From NCBI GenBank assembly GCA_934177795.1, contig CAKPPS010000013.1, positions 1 through 38,644 on the forward strand: 38,644 nucleotides of DNA, in the 5' to 3' direction. The notes under the pieces were generated by a model. The model was given only the letters and a program-made list of their open reading frames with translations, did not search any database and was not told where the DNA came from. The position numbers and the translations under genes were made by a program. The stretch comes from an uncultured Clostridia bacterium. GTDB taxonomy: Bacteria > Bacillota > Clostridia > TANB77 > CAG-508. Below are positions 1-6,974 of this stretch, piece after piece. Each line of letters starts with the position of its first letter. The stretch's first letter is position 1.

Positions 1-71
1 TTTTTTAATTTGTCTATTATATTTTGAGGTATTTTAAACCTTACACATTTTTTTCTTACATAATCACTCAT
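1..71 (-). CDS. Phage protein, N-terminal 23 codons only
   Basis: This open frame runs off the left edge of the window. Its ATG overlaps the stop codon of the preceding gene (TAATG), and an AGGAGGAG ribosome binding site sits just upstream, which makes it a credible translationally coupled start. The visible protein begins MSDYVRKKCVRFKIPQ and is basic. The family is not recognised. Confidence 0.6.
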   Translation of the reverse strand, partial: MSDYVRKKCVRFKIPQNIIDKLK

Positions 72-445
72 TATTCTCCTCCTACTTTATAGCAATTAGC
101 CATATAACTTTCTTTTGTTAGTATTGTTTCTATGTTCCAAAATTGTTTAACTTGTTCTTCTAAAAGCAATAAGTTATCTTCATTTTCTACAAAATACTTA
201 AAACTACTATGTAATCCTGTCCTTATTTCTACTATATCTCCAACTTCTATTAAGTCTATTAGTTGTTTGCTGTGTTTTACTATTTCTTCTTCACAAGTAA
301 AACCATATTTAGTTGTCTCCATGTCTACATATTGTTCTTTATATCCTAAATTAAAAATAATAGTGTTTTCATCAACCTTTACTATGTATCCATTTTTTGT
401 TCTTACATAATCATTTACTTCTATCTCTGCCATTTCTATATCCAT
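71..445 (-). CDS. Phage protein of unknown function (124 aa)
   Basis: The frame is open further upstream (to 499), but the start at 445 (MDIEMAEIEVNDYV) is preferred: it follows an AAAGGAG sequence and overlaps the end of the methyltransferase gene by 10 bases, as elsewhere in this operon. The protein is acidic. A repeated pattern (NDYVRTKNGYIVKV near the start, VGDIVEIRTG in the middle) suggests a small beta-barrel-like fold. No catalytic motif is visible and the function is unknown. Confidence 0.68.
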   Translation of the reverse strand: MDIEMAEIEVNDYVRTKNGYIVKVDENTIIFNLGYKEQYVDMETTKYGFTCEEEIVKHSKQLIDLIEVGDIVEIRTGLHSSFKYFVENEDNLLLLEEQVKQFWNIETILTKESYMANCYKVGGE

Positions 446-1047
446 CTTACTGTTGTTTCTCCTTTCCATCCTTTTTCCCATATATACCAGCAATAACAAG
501 TTGCACTACTCATTTTTTTACTCATATCTCCATTTATGTAACAAATTTGTCTTGCACTATTAACATATACATATTTTGGAGGATATTTTTTAAATAATTC
601 TCTTCTAGCTTGTCCTTCTAAAAACTGTATTTTCAAAAGCATTATTGTATAATATCCAGGTGATTGTATTTTTAATGCCTTTTCAGCAAATTCTTTAGCA
701 TACTTGTATGGGGGATTAGTTAATATGTCTGCCTTTAAGTCATCATCAAAATATTTTTCTTTTAAAAAATCTATTTGTTCATCTCCATATCCTCGGTCTA
801 CTTTATCTGTCGAATATACATCATAATTATGTTTTTTTAATACTTCACTTAAATGTCCTTGACCACATGCACATTCCCATATTTCTTTATGTAATTCTAT
901 ATTGTCTTGTTTTAATTTTTCTAAAAATATTTCTAATGCATTTGGATCTGTTGCATAAAAGTCATCTTTTTCTCTATCTTTATCACTATGATTGCTTGCT
1001 CCTAATGTTATAAATGTTGTTTTATTGTTTCCTGTCCAATCTTTCAT
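436..1047 (-). CDS. Phage DNA methyltransferase, probably N6-adenine type
   Basis: Predicted S-adenosylmethionine-dependent DNA methyltransferase of 203 aa. The SAM-binding motif I region is WECACGQGHLS (about residues 57-67), followed by YSTDKVDRG. The catalytic motif IV is NPPY at residues 111-114, characteristic of enzymes that methylate an exocyclic amino group. The C-terminal tail resembles phage-encoded orphan methyltransferases. No restriction endonuclease is adjacent, so a role in protecting phage DNA or regulating it is more likely than a restriction-modification pair. It is the last recognisable enzyme in the early operon, downstream of the resolvase gene. Length is normal for phage methyltransferases and the frame is intact. 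Confidence 0.88.
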   Translation of the reverse strand: MKDWTGNNKTTFITLGASNHSDKDREKDDFYATDPNALEIFLEKLKQDNIELHKEIWECACGQGHLSEVLKKHNYDVYSTDKVDRGYGDEQIDFLKEKYFDDDLKADILTNPPYKYAKEFAEKALKIQSPGYYTIMLLKIQFLEGQARRELFKKYPPKYVYVNSARQICYINGDMSKKMSSATCYCWYIWEKGWKGETTVRWI

Positions 1048-1061
1048 CTCTTATGTTCCTT

Positions 1062-1418
1062 TCATTTAATTTCTTCTATTTCTAGAATAACTTTACTTGA
1101 TTTTCCATATTCAAAATCATCTCTAAAACCTTTTACAAAGTTTCTATTATCATCTTTTAACTTTCCTGCTTTTACCATACTGTCTAATATGAACTTTTTG
1201 GCAAAACATACATTGTCTAAATCTCTCCTTTTGTTTTCTTCTACCCATATAAAATGGATTTTAATTGGATTTTTGTATGCGGGTAGTAAGTTTATATACC
1301 AACCTATATCTTTTTCAACATTCTTCTTCATATTAGCTCCTGCATACTTATTTTTTCTACATTCGTTTATGTATTGATTTAGTGATGGAAGCCTAAATGG
1401 TATTTCTATCTTGTTCAC
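1062..1418 (-). CDS. rusA: RusA-family Holliday junction resolvase
   Basis: A 118-aa protein with the RusA signature. The segment RRDLDNVCFAKKFILDSM (residues 64-81) and KLKDDNRN (about 87-94) carry the conserved acidic residues (Asp66, Asp68, Asp90) and Lys that bind metal and cut four-way DNA junctions. The start is a GTG at 1418, chosen because AAAAGGAG lies at good spacing. In lambdoid and clostridial phages RusA processes recombination or replication intermediates before packaging, which fits its place downstream of the recombination and replication genes. The gene overlaps a small cysteine-rich frame upstream by 26 bases. Confidence 0.93.
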   Translation of the reverse strand: MNKIEIPFRLPSLNQYINECRKNKYAGANMKKNVEKDIGWYINLLPAYKNPIKIHFIWVEENKRRDLDNVCFAKKFILDSMVKAGKLKDDNRNFVKGFRDDFEYGKSSKVILEIEEIK

Positions 1419-1524
1419 TTTTCTTTAGCTCCTTTTCTATGTAATTTTCACATCTCCAAACTCCTTTGAAGTTATCGTTTTCAAGTCTGTTGCAACCTAT
1501 ACACTTTACACATTTGCCGCTCAA
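1393..1524 (-). CDS. Small cysteine-rich (zinc-binding?) phage protein, 43 aa
   Basis: This short frame has a TTG start and reads SGKCVKCIGCNRLEN near its N-terminus, with a fourth cysteine in VWRCENY. The C-x2-C-x2-C...C spacing suggests a metal-binding knuckle. It fills the gap between two clear genes and overlaps the start of rusA, the usual layout of this operon. The start codon is uncertain: there is no ATG and no good ribosome binding site, and translation may begin at an upstream ATT or ATC. Function unknown. Confidence 0.5.
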   Translation of the reverse strand: MSGKCVKCIGCNRLENDNFKGVWRCENYIEKELKKSEQDRNTI

Positions 1525-1549
1525 GCGGTGGATAATTATATTTCATAAG

Positions 1550-1819
1550 CTAGTCCTCTGGCATTTCATACACTGGTAAGCATATCCCGCTCGGCTGTCC
1601 CATTTTCATGTTTTCCCAGTTTCCATGTCTAGTTGTTATTTCTTGTAGCACTTCTTTTGCTCTTTCTTCTGTTTCGTATTTGCCTAAATCATCATATAAA
1701 CTACCTACTGTTTCATATCTTATAAAATATGCTGTTTCTTCTTCATCTTGTGTTATATATAATTGTGTTAAATTGTCAAAATTAACTATCTTTTCTTTAT
1801 CTTGACTTACTATTATCAT
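1550..1819 (-). CDS. Conserved-type phage protein of unknown function (89 aa)
   Basis: The start at 1819 (MIIVSQDKEKIVNF) is chosen over an in-frame ATG at 1849 because AAGGAGGT lies directly upstream of it. The protein looks like a small alpha/beta domain with a central KYETEERAKEVLQEI helix, then a glycine/proline-rich tail ending YEMPED. Proteins of this pattern are frequent in phages and mobile elements of Bacillota, but I know of no assigned activity. Confidence 0.7.
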   Translation of the reverse strand: MIIVSQDKEKIVNFDNLTQLYITQDEEETAYFIRYETVGSLYDDLGKYETEERAKEVLQEITTRHGNWENMKMGQPSGICLPVYEMPED

Positions 1820-1829
1820 AATTACCTCC

Positions 1830-2150
1830 TTAAAATGGCAATGGATCAATTTTTTGATTTAAACTATCTATAATTTCATTTACTTTATTTTCAATTACAT
1901 TTATTCTTTCTCCTGCATACATACCTTTTGTATCTATTTTTTCTATTTCTCCTTCTTTTTTTGCAATTTCAAATTCTGTTTCTATATCACATAGATATCT
2001 AGTATCAAATTCTCCAGAAGACCAATTTAATTTTTTATCTTTATAAGTTATATAAGCTATATGTCTTCCTTCCTCTGTCATTACTTCTATTTGTGTATTT
2101 TCTTTTATTCTTCCGCTATGTATTTCTTCAAATAATTCATTACTTTTCAT
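1830..2150 (-). CDS. Phage protein of unknown function (106 aa)
   Basis: An acidic 106-aa protein with a predicted beta-rich N-terminal half (QIEVMTEEGRHIAYITYKDKKLNW) and a helical C-terminal half (ERINVIENKVNEIIDSLNQKI). It starts at an ATG overlapping the 3' end of the upstream zinc-ribbon gene, with AGGAGG at 2155-2160. It has no membrane segment or cysteines of note. It is intact but the family is not recognised. Confidence 0.66.
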   Translation of the reverse strand: MKSNELFEEIHSGRIKENTQIEVMTEEGRHIAYITYKDKKLNWSSGEFDTRYLCDIETEFEIAKKEGEIEKIDTKGMYAGERINVIENKVNEIIDSLNQKIDPLPF

Positions 2151-2316
2151 AATTTCCTCCTAATATTTTATAATCTTTAAACTTTGCTATTTGTAATTCT
2201 TCTTTTGTAATCCATTTTTGCCATTTTCCACATTTGCCACAATATAAACCTCTTCTACTTCCTTGTATTTCTACAAATAATTCTTCACTATTACATTTAT
2301 TACATTTTTCTTGCAT
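2140..2316 (-). CDS. Zinc-ribbon mini-protein (58 aa)
   Basis: Begins at an ATG behind AGGAGGTAGTT and ends 11 bases inside the next gene. Two CxxC knuckles are visible: CNKC at residues 5-8 and CGKC at 26-29, 17 residues apart, followed by a basic WQKWITKEEL segment. This is a compact zinc ribbon, typical of small nucleic-acid or protein-binding phage factors. The partner is unknown. The strong ribosome binding site and gene-to-gene overlaps support it as a real gene. Confidence 0.66.
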   Translation of the reverse strand: MQEKCNKCNSEELFVEIQGSRRGLYCGKCGKWQKWITKEELQIAKFKDYKILGGNYEK

Positions 2317-2325
2317 AACTACCTC

Positions 2326-2634
2326 CTAATCAAACCAACCAAATATCGTTGGAGTTCTTTGTCCTGCTACTGCTATTGCCCATTCATTGTGCCATTCTAA
2401 TTCAATTATGTATTTACAAATATGTGCCAACTTGTTTTTGCTTTTGGTTTTAAATGTTATAAATAATATCTTGTTTTTAGCTTTATATTTTTTTATATAT
2501 TTTTCTATTTCTTTTAATGTAGTATCTCCATCTATAGATTGCTCCATATTGATTAAAAATTCATTAAGTTCTTCATATTGTTTTTTATTAAGGCCTTGTA
2601 CTAATTTATAAAGATAATTAAAATATTCTTCCAT
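2326..2634 (-). CDS. Phage protein of unknown function (102 aa)
   Basis: The N-terminal half is helical and charged (YKLVQGLNKKQYEELNEFLINMEQ). The C-terminal half is a likely beta-alpha-beta region (KNKILFITFKTK, then AHICKYIIELEWHNEWAIAV). It lies in the operon between a zinc-ribbon gene and a winged-helix gene, with nine bases to the latter. No motif recognised. Confidence 0.62.
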   Translation of the reverse strand: MEEYFNYLYKLVQGLNKKQYEELNEFLINMEQSIDGDTTLKEIEKYIKKYKAKNKILFITFKTKSKNKLAHICKYIIELEWHNEWAIAVAGQRTPTIFGWFD

Positions 2635-2643
2635 AATCTTCTC

Positions 2644-2964
2644 CTAATCTATTCTAGGAATATGCTCATAATTTAAAGCTTCAAAACCTGCTTGTGTTCT
2701 TTCATATACAGCTACTGTTTTTCCTGTATAATCACATTTCTTTTTGTCTATTGCTTTTACATATCCCATTTTTTCTAACTCAGTTAGCCTTGGTGCTGTA
2801 TAATTTCTTTCTGTGCTTGGTATAAAACCTAAATCAAATAATTCTACCGCTAATTCCTTTGCCGTTTTAGGCTTGTCTAATCTATTTAAAATTTGTATAT
2901 ATCTTATTTTTGTTTTATCTTGTATGTCGTTAAAACTCATTTGTCTTGTTTCTGCTGTAATCAT
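2644..2964 (-). CDS. Winged-helix DNA-binding phage protein (106 aa)
   Basis: A predicted winged helix-turn-helix. After a short N-terminal arm, residues about 20-80 read as helix (KIRYIQILNRL), helix-turn-helix (KPKTAKELAVELFDLGFIP then RNYTAPRLTELEKMGYVKAI) and a wing (TGKTVAVYERT). The order matches MarR-like or phage replication-module winged helices. In similar phages such proteins sit between the helicase loader and RusA and may act at the origin or in transcription. That role is an inference. Confidence 0.75.
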   Translation of the reverse strand: MITAETRQMSFNDIQDKTKIRYIQILNRLDKPKTAKELAVELFDLGFIPSTERNYTAPRLTELEKMGYVKAIDKKKCDYTGKTVAVYERTQAGFEALNYEHIPRID

Positions 2965-2971
2965 TTGTTTA

Positions 2972-3253
2972 TCACTCCTTTACTGTTTCACACCACTCTA
3001 AATTTTTATACAAATATGCATATGGATCATTTATGTAATAATCATTTGGATTTATCGTTATTCTTGACCTTACATCTGCAATTTTTGGTATGAAACTTAA
3101 TTCTTTTATTGTCTTTTCTATTGCTTTTTCAAATTCTTTTATATCTGTATTTTTAAATTCCTTATACCAAATTTCCATTTCTTCTCTTGTAAATATTTTA
3201 TTATATGCTATTTGAAGCTTTGCCATTTGATTTTTAAATTCTTCTTTATTCAT
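2972..3253 (-). CDS. Replicative helicase loader/inhibitor, G39P-like
   Basis: A 93-aa all-helical protein with the layout of the G39P family (helicase loader and inhibitor of phage SPP1 and relatives): EEFKNQMAKLQIAYNKIFTREEMEIWYKEF, then a KAIEKTIKELSFIPKIADVRSRI segment. The FIPKIADVR stretch matches the FPPxIADIR-like signature expected. It directly follows the DnaD-like gene with no gap, giving a replication-initiation module. No phage helicase gene is visible in the window, so the loader may act on the host helicase or on one encoded further left. Confidence 0.72.
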   Translation of the reverse strand: MNKEEFKNQMAKLQIAYNKIFTREEMEIWYKEFKNTDIKEFEKAIEKTIKELSFIPKIADVRSRITINPNDYYINDPYAYLYKNLEWCETVKE

Positions 3254-3914
3254 TTAAAAATCCACCACCTTGCTTACATTTTGTGTTTTATTTTTAAATT
3301 CTATTTCATCATTCTGCACTTTTTCTAACGTATCAATCCCTTTATTTATATAGCTATCTAAAATAGTCATTGCATAATCCCAATTAGCACTTTTTCTCGC
3401 TGTTTTCTTTAATGCATGTTCTATAACTTCTACTGGTAACTTATCTAAATAACTTATACATTCTTGTATGTTGTTTATATTAGTACTTCCTAATGTTTCA
3501 ATAAATAAATTATTTATTTTTTCAACATTGGCATCATATAAAGCTGATGCATTTACATTATCATTTACATTTACATTATCATTTACATTTACATTATCAT
3601 TTACATTTACATTAGGTTTTGTTTTGGTTTTAGTGTTTTGAAAACCTATGGTTTTTTCTTTTTCAAAACCAATGGTTTCTTTTTTAGGTCTACCACCGCT
3701 TTTTTCCATTTTCATATCTTTTTGTATTTGCTAAAATCTGTGGTTTTATTAATGTAAATATTGTTTTAGCTACTCCTGTAAGTTTTGTTTCATTTCCATT
3801 TAATGCTAAATTGCATATTGCATCATATACTTTTAATCTTTCTTTTTCTTTTAAGTCTTGTAATGCATCATAAAAGCTTTTATAGAATACAAAACTTTCT
3901 TTTTCTCCTGCCAT
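3254..3914 (-). pseudogene. DnaD-type phage replication protein, split by a frameshift
   Basis: Two consecutive frames (3914-3690 and 3715-3254) together make one expected protein. The first (MAGEKESFVFYKSFYDALQDL...KRYENGKK) matches the DUF6291-like N-terminal domain of phage replication initiators. The second begins with the linker GGRPKKE, has an Asn/Asp/Val repeat, and ends in a DnaD-like helical domain (NNIQECISYLDKLPVEVIEHAL, WDYAMTILDSYI). In related proteins ENGKxGGRPKK is continuous. Here a six-T tract (A6 on the coding strand) at 3700-3705 shifts the frame; five As would restore it. It may be true decay, a sequence error, or rescue by polymerase slippage or a +1 shift. The second half has an ATG at 3715 but no convincing ribosome binding site. 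Confidence 0.8.
3551..3614. repeat. 18-bp tandem repeat, about 3.5 copies
   Basis: The unit ATTTACATTATCATTTAC repeats without change from 3551 to 3604, followed by a partial fourth copy. It lies inside the DnaD-like gene and encodes a hydrophilic Asn-Val-Asp linker between its two domains. Copy number probably varies by replication slippage without breaking the frame. Confidence 0.95.
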
Positions 3915-3938
3915 TATTTTCTCCTTTCGTAAATATAA

Positions 3939-3960
3939 GGGCTAGTTTGTTGTCTAGCCC
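3939..3960 (-). terminator. GC-rich hairpin between operon genes
   Basis: A perfect 7-bp stem (GGGCTAG/CTAGCCC) with an 8-nt loop lies in the widest gap of this part of the operon. On the minus strand it is followed by TTATATTTACG, not a clean U-run, so it may be a weak terminator, an attenuator or an RNA-processing or stability element. Confidence 0.5.
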
Positions 3961-3966
3961 CTGTTG

Positions 3967-4455
3967 TTATATTCCTAATTCTTTTAATGTGTATTTTTTA
4001 TCTTTTTTCATTCCTTTGTACATAGTTCCCTTTTTAAAATATGGTAACATTATAGGCACTTCTTCTTTTAATTGTATTTCTATAAACTCTTTATCCCTAG
4101 ACACTTTTTCTATAGCTTTTACCTTATCTCTAAAAGGTCTAATAACACTTGCTAAATATCTCTTTTCTGTTTCATCTAATATTTCTTCTTTTCTTTCTAA
4201 TACTGTTTCATATTTTATTGGTCTTTCTACTTTTACTATATCTAAATCTGTTCCTGTTATTATGTCTTTTAGTTCATTTGTATAACTACTTAAACTTTTA
4301 GATATATACCCACCATTATTTATTAAATTATTAGCAATGACTGTTCTTCTAGATCCATTTTTATATGTAACAATATCTCCGTCTTTTAAATCTGACTTAG
4401 TGAATTGTTTTTCTTGTATTAGTTCTAGCTCATTATCTCCAATTTTAAATTTCAT
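3967..4455 (-). CDS. Phage protein of unknown function (162 aa)
   Basis: The start ATG at 4455 follows AGGAGGAAAAG. The N-terminal half is beta-rich (SDLKDGDIVTYKNGSRRTVI). The centre is a long charged helix (ERKEEILDETEKRYLASVIRPFRDKV). The C-terminus is MLPYFKKGTMYKGMKKDKKYTL. The order (small barrel, then helix, then basic tail) is often seen in phage early proteins without known function. It is the last gene before a hairpin and the replication module. Confidence 0.68.
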   Translation of the reverse strand: MKFKIGDNELELIQEKQFTKSDLKDGDIVTYKNGSRRTVIANNLINNGGYISKSLSSYTNELKDIITGTDLDIVKVERPIKYETVLERKEEILDETEKRYLASVIRPFRDKVKAIEKVSRDKEFIEIQLKEEVPIMLPYFKKGTMYKGMKKDKKYTLKELGI

Positions 4456-4477
4456 TTTCTTTTCCTCCTAATATTTT

Positions 4478-4756
4478 TTATAAATAACTTTTTCCTATTA
4501 ATTTTATAAATTCTTCTCTTGTATGAGTCTTTTCATATTCTTTTTGATATACTCTTTTTAATTCTAAATCCATTTCTTTATTAAAATGTACTGATGTTTC
4601 TGTTGTGTTGTGATGTGCATGACATAGTCCAACACAAAAACCATTTTCTATTGATATTTGTCTATTTGCTGTTCCAAAATATACTTCGTGTATACATTGT
4701 CTTGGTCTACCACAAAAGAAGCATCTATCTAAATTATTTAATATGCTATATCTCAT
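4478..4756 (-). CDS. HNH-fold zinc protein, phage recombination-associated
   Basis: A 92-aa protein with a beta-beta-alpha-metal (HNH-like) core: CFFCGRPRQ (Cys12, Cys15), then IHEVYFG (His23-Glu24), and GLCHAHHN (Cys45, His49) closing the zinc site. This pattern matches phage recombination-associated HNH proteins (DUF968/NinG-like group). It lies just downstream of the exonuclease and ATPase genes and overlaps the preceding gene by 11 bases, so a role in processing recombination intermediates is reasonable. Nuclease activity is not certain. Confidence 0.75.
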   Translation of the reverse strand: MRYSILNNLDRCFFCGRPRQCIHEVYFGTANRQISIENGFCVGLCHAHHNTTETSVHFNKEMDLELKRVYQKEYEKTHTREEFIKLIGKSYL

Positions 4757-5210
4757 ACCTAATCGCCTCTATTTTCTTTTTTAAGGCATTTTGTTTACTG
4801 TCTATGCTCTCATATGCCTTTTTAAATCTAAATAGTCTAGCCCCTAATTCTGCTAATTTTTTACTATCTTCTTTTACATATTCTTTTGCCATTGCCTCAA
4901 AATAACTCATTGCTGGTGCTTTTTCTTTATTAGTTTCTTGCCATTGTTTTCTTTGCATATATATTTGTTTGTTTTCTGATATAGAAATTTCTGTTTTTAA
5001 TGTGTCATATTCTTGTTGTATTCTTGCTACCATCTCTCCTATTAAGTAATTCATATTTGCATATATTTCTATATTTTTTGATATTTCAAATCCAGTATCA
5101 GGATTATCTTTTAATTCATTTTGTAATTTTGTATATGTATCAGCTATTTGTTGACTATCTGCATTTTGAATTGTAAAAGGATTAAACATATATAATTTTT
5201 CAAATTCCAT
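4746..5210 (-). CDS. Coiled-coil phage protein in the recombination module (154 aa)
   Basis: Predicted almost wholly helical, with heptad-like stretches (GEMVARIQQEYDTLKTEISISENKQIYM; KKLAELGARLFRFKKAYESIDSKQNALKKKIEAI). It sits between the PD-(D/E)XK nuclease and the HNH protein, so it may be an accessory factor for recombination, but no direct motif supports that. The start at 5210 follows AGGAGAAAA. Confidence 0.65.
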   Translation of the reverse strand: MEFEKLYMFNPFTIQNADSQQIADTYTKLQNELKDNPDTGFEISKNIEIYANMNYLIGEMVARIQQEYDTLKTEISISENKQIYMQRKQWQETNKEKAPAMSYFEAMAKEYVKEDSKKLAELGARLFRFKKAYESIDSKQNALKKKIEAIRYEI

Positions 5211-5218
5211 TTTTTCTC

Positions 5219-5803
5219 CTAATATTTACATTTCCATTTTTCTGTGTATATATCATATAAGTTATATGCTTTTAACCATTCAATAAATTTATGTAATACA
5301 CTTTCTATTGTTTCTGGAAATAAGTCCTTTGTATATTCTTCTTTGAAAATTTCTCCTACTTCATATCCAACTTTTTCAATACTCTTAAACTCAATATCTG
5401 GATATTCTACTTTATTAAATTTATTTGTAATTAAATAAATCATCTTTTTAGCTTCTGGTATCATTTCTAAATACATAAGTGTTTGATGATTATTAAAGAA
5501 TTTACCTACTTCGTAATTTTTTGTATATTTATAATCGTAAATAATTCCACTCTTTAAACAATCTATAATTCCATATAATAAGTAATCTCCATATTCTTTA
5601 CTTACTTTTACTTGATATGCTCCACCTAATGTTTCTTCGTAGTTTTCTTGCATATATTTTTCATATTCAAAACCTTTTAATATACTTTCAGTTGGCTCAA
5701 ATTGTTCTTTATTTAATACTTTTATGAAATCTTCTAATGTTCCATTTTTTATGTTATATTGCCAACTATTGAGTAATGTAGGAGTAATATAATATTTGGC
5801 CAT
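5219..5803 (-). CDS. PD-(D/E)XK exonuclease (Cas4/RecB-like), phage recombination
   Basis: A 194-aa protein with the RecB-like nuclease order: an N-terminal helix with TPTLLNSWQY, Glu in GFEYEKYM (residues 44-51), Asp81 in LYGIID, the D-x-K core IYDYK (Asp90, Lys92), and the downstream Q-x3-Y motif (Gln107, Tyr111 in NHQTLMYLEM). In phages such nucleases resect DNA ends for a single-strand annealing or RecA-like partner. The Sak4-like ATPase gene lies upstream with one tiny frame between, and this gene's ribosome binding site is inside that tiny frame. Confidence 0.85.
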   Translation of the reverse strand: MAKYYITPTLLNSWQYNIKNGTLEDFIKVLNKEQFEPTESILKGFEYEKYMQENYEETLGGAYQVKVSKEYGDYLLYGIIDCLKSGIIYDYKYTKNYEVGKFFNNHQTLMYLEMIPEAKKMIYLITNKFNKVEYPDIEFKSIEKVGYEVGEIFKEEYTKDLFPETIESVLHKFIEWLKAYNLYDIYTEKWKCKY

Positions 5804-5806
5804 AAG

Positions 5807-5890
5807 TTATTCCTCCTTCAAATCTTTATCCCAATAACAACCTTTACAATTGCTGTAAGGGCAATCACAACCGTTAGGATTTTTGCACAT
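5807..5890 (-). CDS. 27-aa cysteine-rich peptide between ATPase and nuclease
   Basis: An ATG at 5890 has a strong AGGAGG eight bases upstream and overlaps the end of the Sak4-like gene by 17 bases. The peptide holds five cysteines in its first 18 residues (Cys2, 8, 10, 15 and 18, in GCDCPYSNCKGCYW) and then a charged tail. The tail codons contain the AAGGAGG that serves the nuclease gene. The spacing suggests a metal-binding knot. It could alternatively be a translational-coupling frame only. Confidence 0.6.
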   Translation of the reverse strand: MCKNPNGCDCPYSNCKGCYWDKDLKEE

Positions 5891-6833
5891 TATTTTGTAC
5901 CTCCTGCATTATTTCATATTGTTGTTTATCCTTATTCCAAACTAAATTTAATTCTTTAATTTTTTTAGCAAAGTGATCTTTTATTTCCTTCTCACTTGTT
6001 AAAATATGATTATCTATATTTTTAATTAAATCCATAACTTCATTTACATTTTCAATTGTCATTGTTTCTATAATGTCTACATATTTTTTTACTAATTCAT
6101 CACATTGTTTTCTCTCTTCTTCAAATATCTTGCTATCTTCTTGAATATTTTTATTAGCTTGTTCAAATAAATTTGTTAAGAAATTATTAGGTGTATTTAC
6201 ATCTAATTCTGGAATATTATAAAACCCTTTAATTCCAAAGCTTGATTTTGCAAAATATCTTTCACAGTTATTAAATCCTATTACCTTTTTGTCTCCTCTC
6301 ATTTCGATAAATCCACCTAATTCAACATTTTGCCATACTGTATTTTTTGTACTTCCTTCTACTAAAATTCTTAGTTTTGTTTCTTCTTCTTGTTTTTCTT
6401 CTATTGCATGAAATATAATTACACAATGTTTTCTTAATTCAAAATATATGTAATTCATAAATCTTGTAAATTCTCTTCCAACTGCTCCATAACCTTGTAA
6501 ACTTAATGTTCCATCTTTTTTCGCATTTTTAATGTCATTCTTAATTACATATGCTTTCATTAATTCAAGTAACTTTCCTCCAGTATCTATTACTATTGTT
6601 TCATAGTCACTTAAATCTCCTTTTAAATCATTTAATAATTCTTCGTAATTTTCTGGTTGTATGTAATCTTTTCTCACACTTGCCATTGTTCTATTTATTC
6701 CAAAGTCTACATCTATTAATAATGGTTTTGGTGCTGATAATCCTAATGTTGTTTTTCCTATTCCTGGGTAACCTGCTATTAATACCCTAAATTTATTTGT
6801 TTCATTTATCATTTCACTTGGTTTTTTTATCAT
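5874..6833 (-). CDS. Sak4-like RecA-fold ATPase (phage single-strand annealing/recombination)
   Basis: A 319-aa ATPase. Walker A is GYPGIGKTT (residues 21-29). A first acidic strand reads LLIDVDFG (about 38-45) and Walker B is IVIDTGG (about 80-86). These features match the AAA_24/Sak4 group of short RecA-like phage recombinases that stimulate strand annealing with a partner nuclease or SSB. The C-terminal third (from about 235) is a charged helical extension. The start at 6833 abuts the preceding stop, and AAGGAGG lies inside the upstream gene. Neighbouring nuclease and HNH genes complete a recombination module. Confidence 0.85.
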   Translation of the reverse strand: MIKKPSEMINETNKFRVLIAGYPGIGKTTLGLSAPKPLLIDVDFGINRTMASVRKDYIQPENYEELLNDLKGDLSDYETIVIDTGGKLLELMKAYVIKNDIKNAKKDGTLSLQGYGAVGREFTRFMNYIYFELRKHCVIIFHAIEEKQEEETKLRILVEGSTKNTVWQNVELGGFIEMRGDKKVIGFNNCERYFAKSSFGIKGFYNIPELDVNTPNNFLTNLFEQANKNIQEDSKIFEEERKQCDELVKKYVDIIETMTIENVNEVMDLIKNIDNHILTSEKEIKDHFAKKIKELNLVWNKDKQQYEIMQEVQNNVQKS

Positions 6834-6974
6834 TTAATTTTCCTCCTTATTAATTTCTTCCCAAACTTCATCTTCATATCTTTGATCGTCTCTTTCTAAT
6901 ATAATTCGCATACGCTCTTCATCGTCTATATCATCTTCTATGTAAGCTTCTGCTATCATTCTATTTTCTAACAT
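6834..6974 (-). CDS. Acidic 46-aa phage protein
   Basis: Starts directly after the stop codon of the 242-aa gene, behind a GGAGG inside that gene's last codons, and ends directly before the Sak4-like start. The sequence is strongly acidic (YIEDDIDDEERMRIILERDD, then YEDEVWEEINKEEN) and mostly helical. Tight packing and ribosome binding sites on both sides support it. Function unknown; DNA mimicry or translational coupling are possibilities only. Confidence 0.6.
   Translation of the reverse strand: MLENRMIAEAYIEDDIDDEERMRIILERDDQRYEDEVWEEINKEEN

Noticed and set aside
3551..3614. Regular 18-bp repeat considered as a CRISPR array
   Set aside because: Copies are contiguous without spacers and lie in frame inside a coding region.
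3785..4285. 166-codon plus-strand frame
   Set aside because: It is antisense to two well-supported phage genes, very rich in Phe/Leu/Ser as antisense A/T frames are, and has no ribosome binding site.
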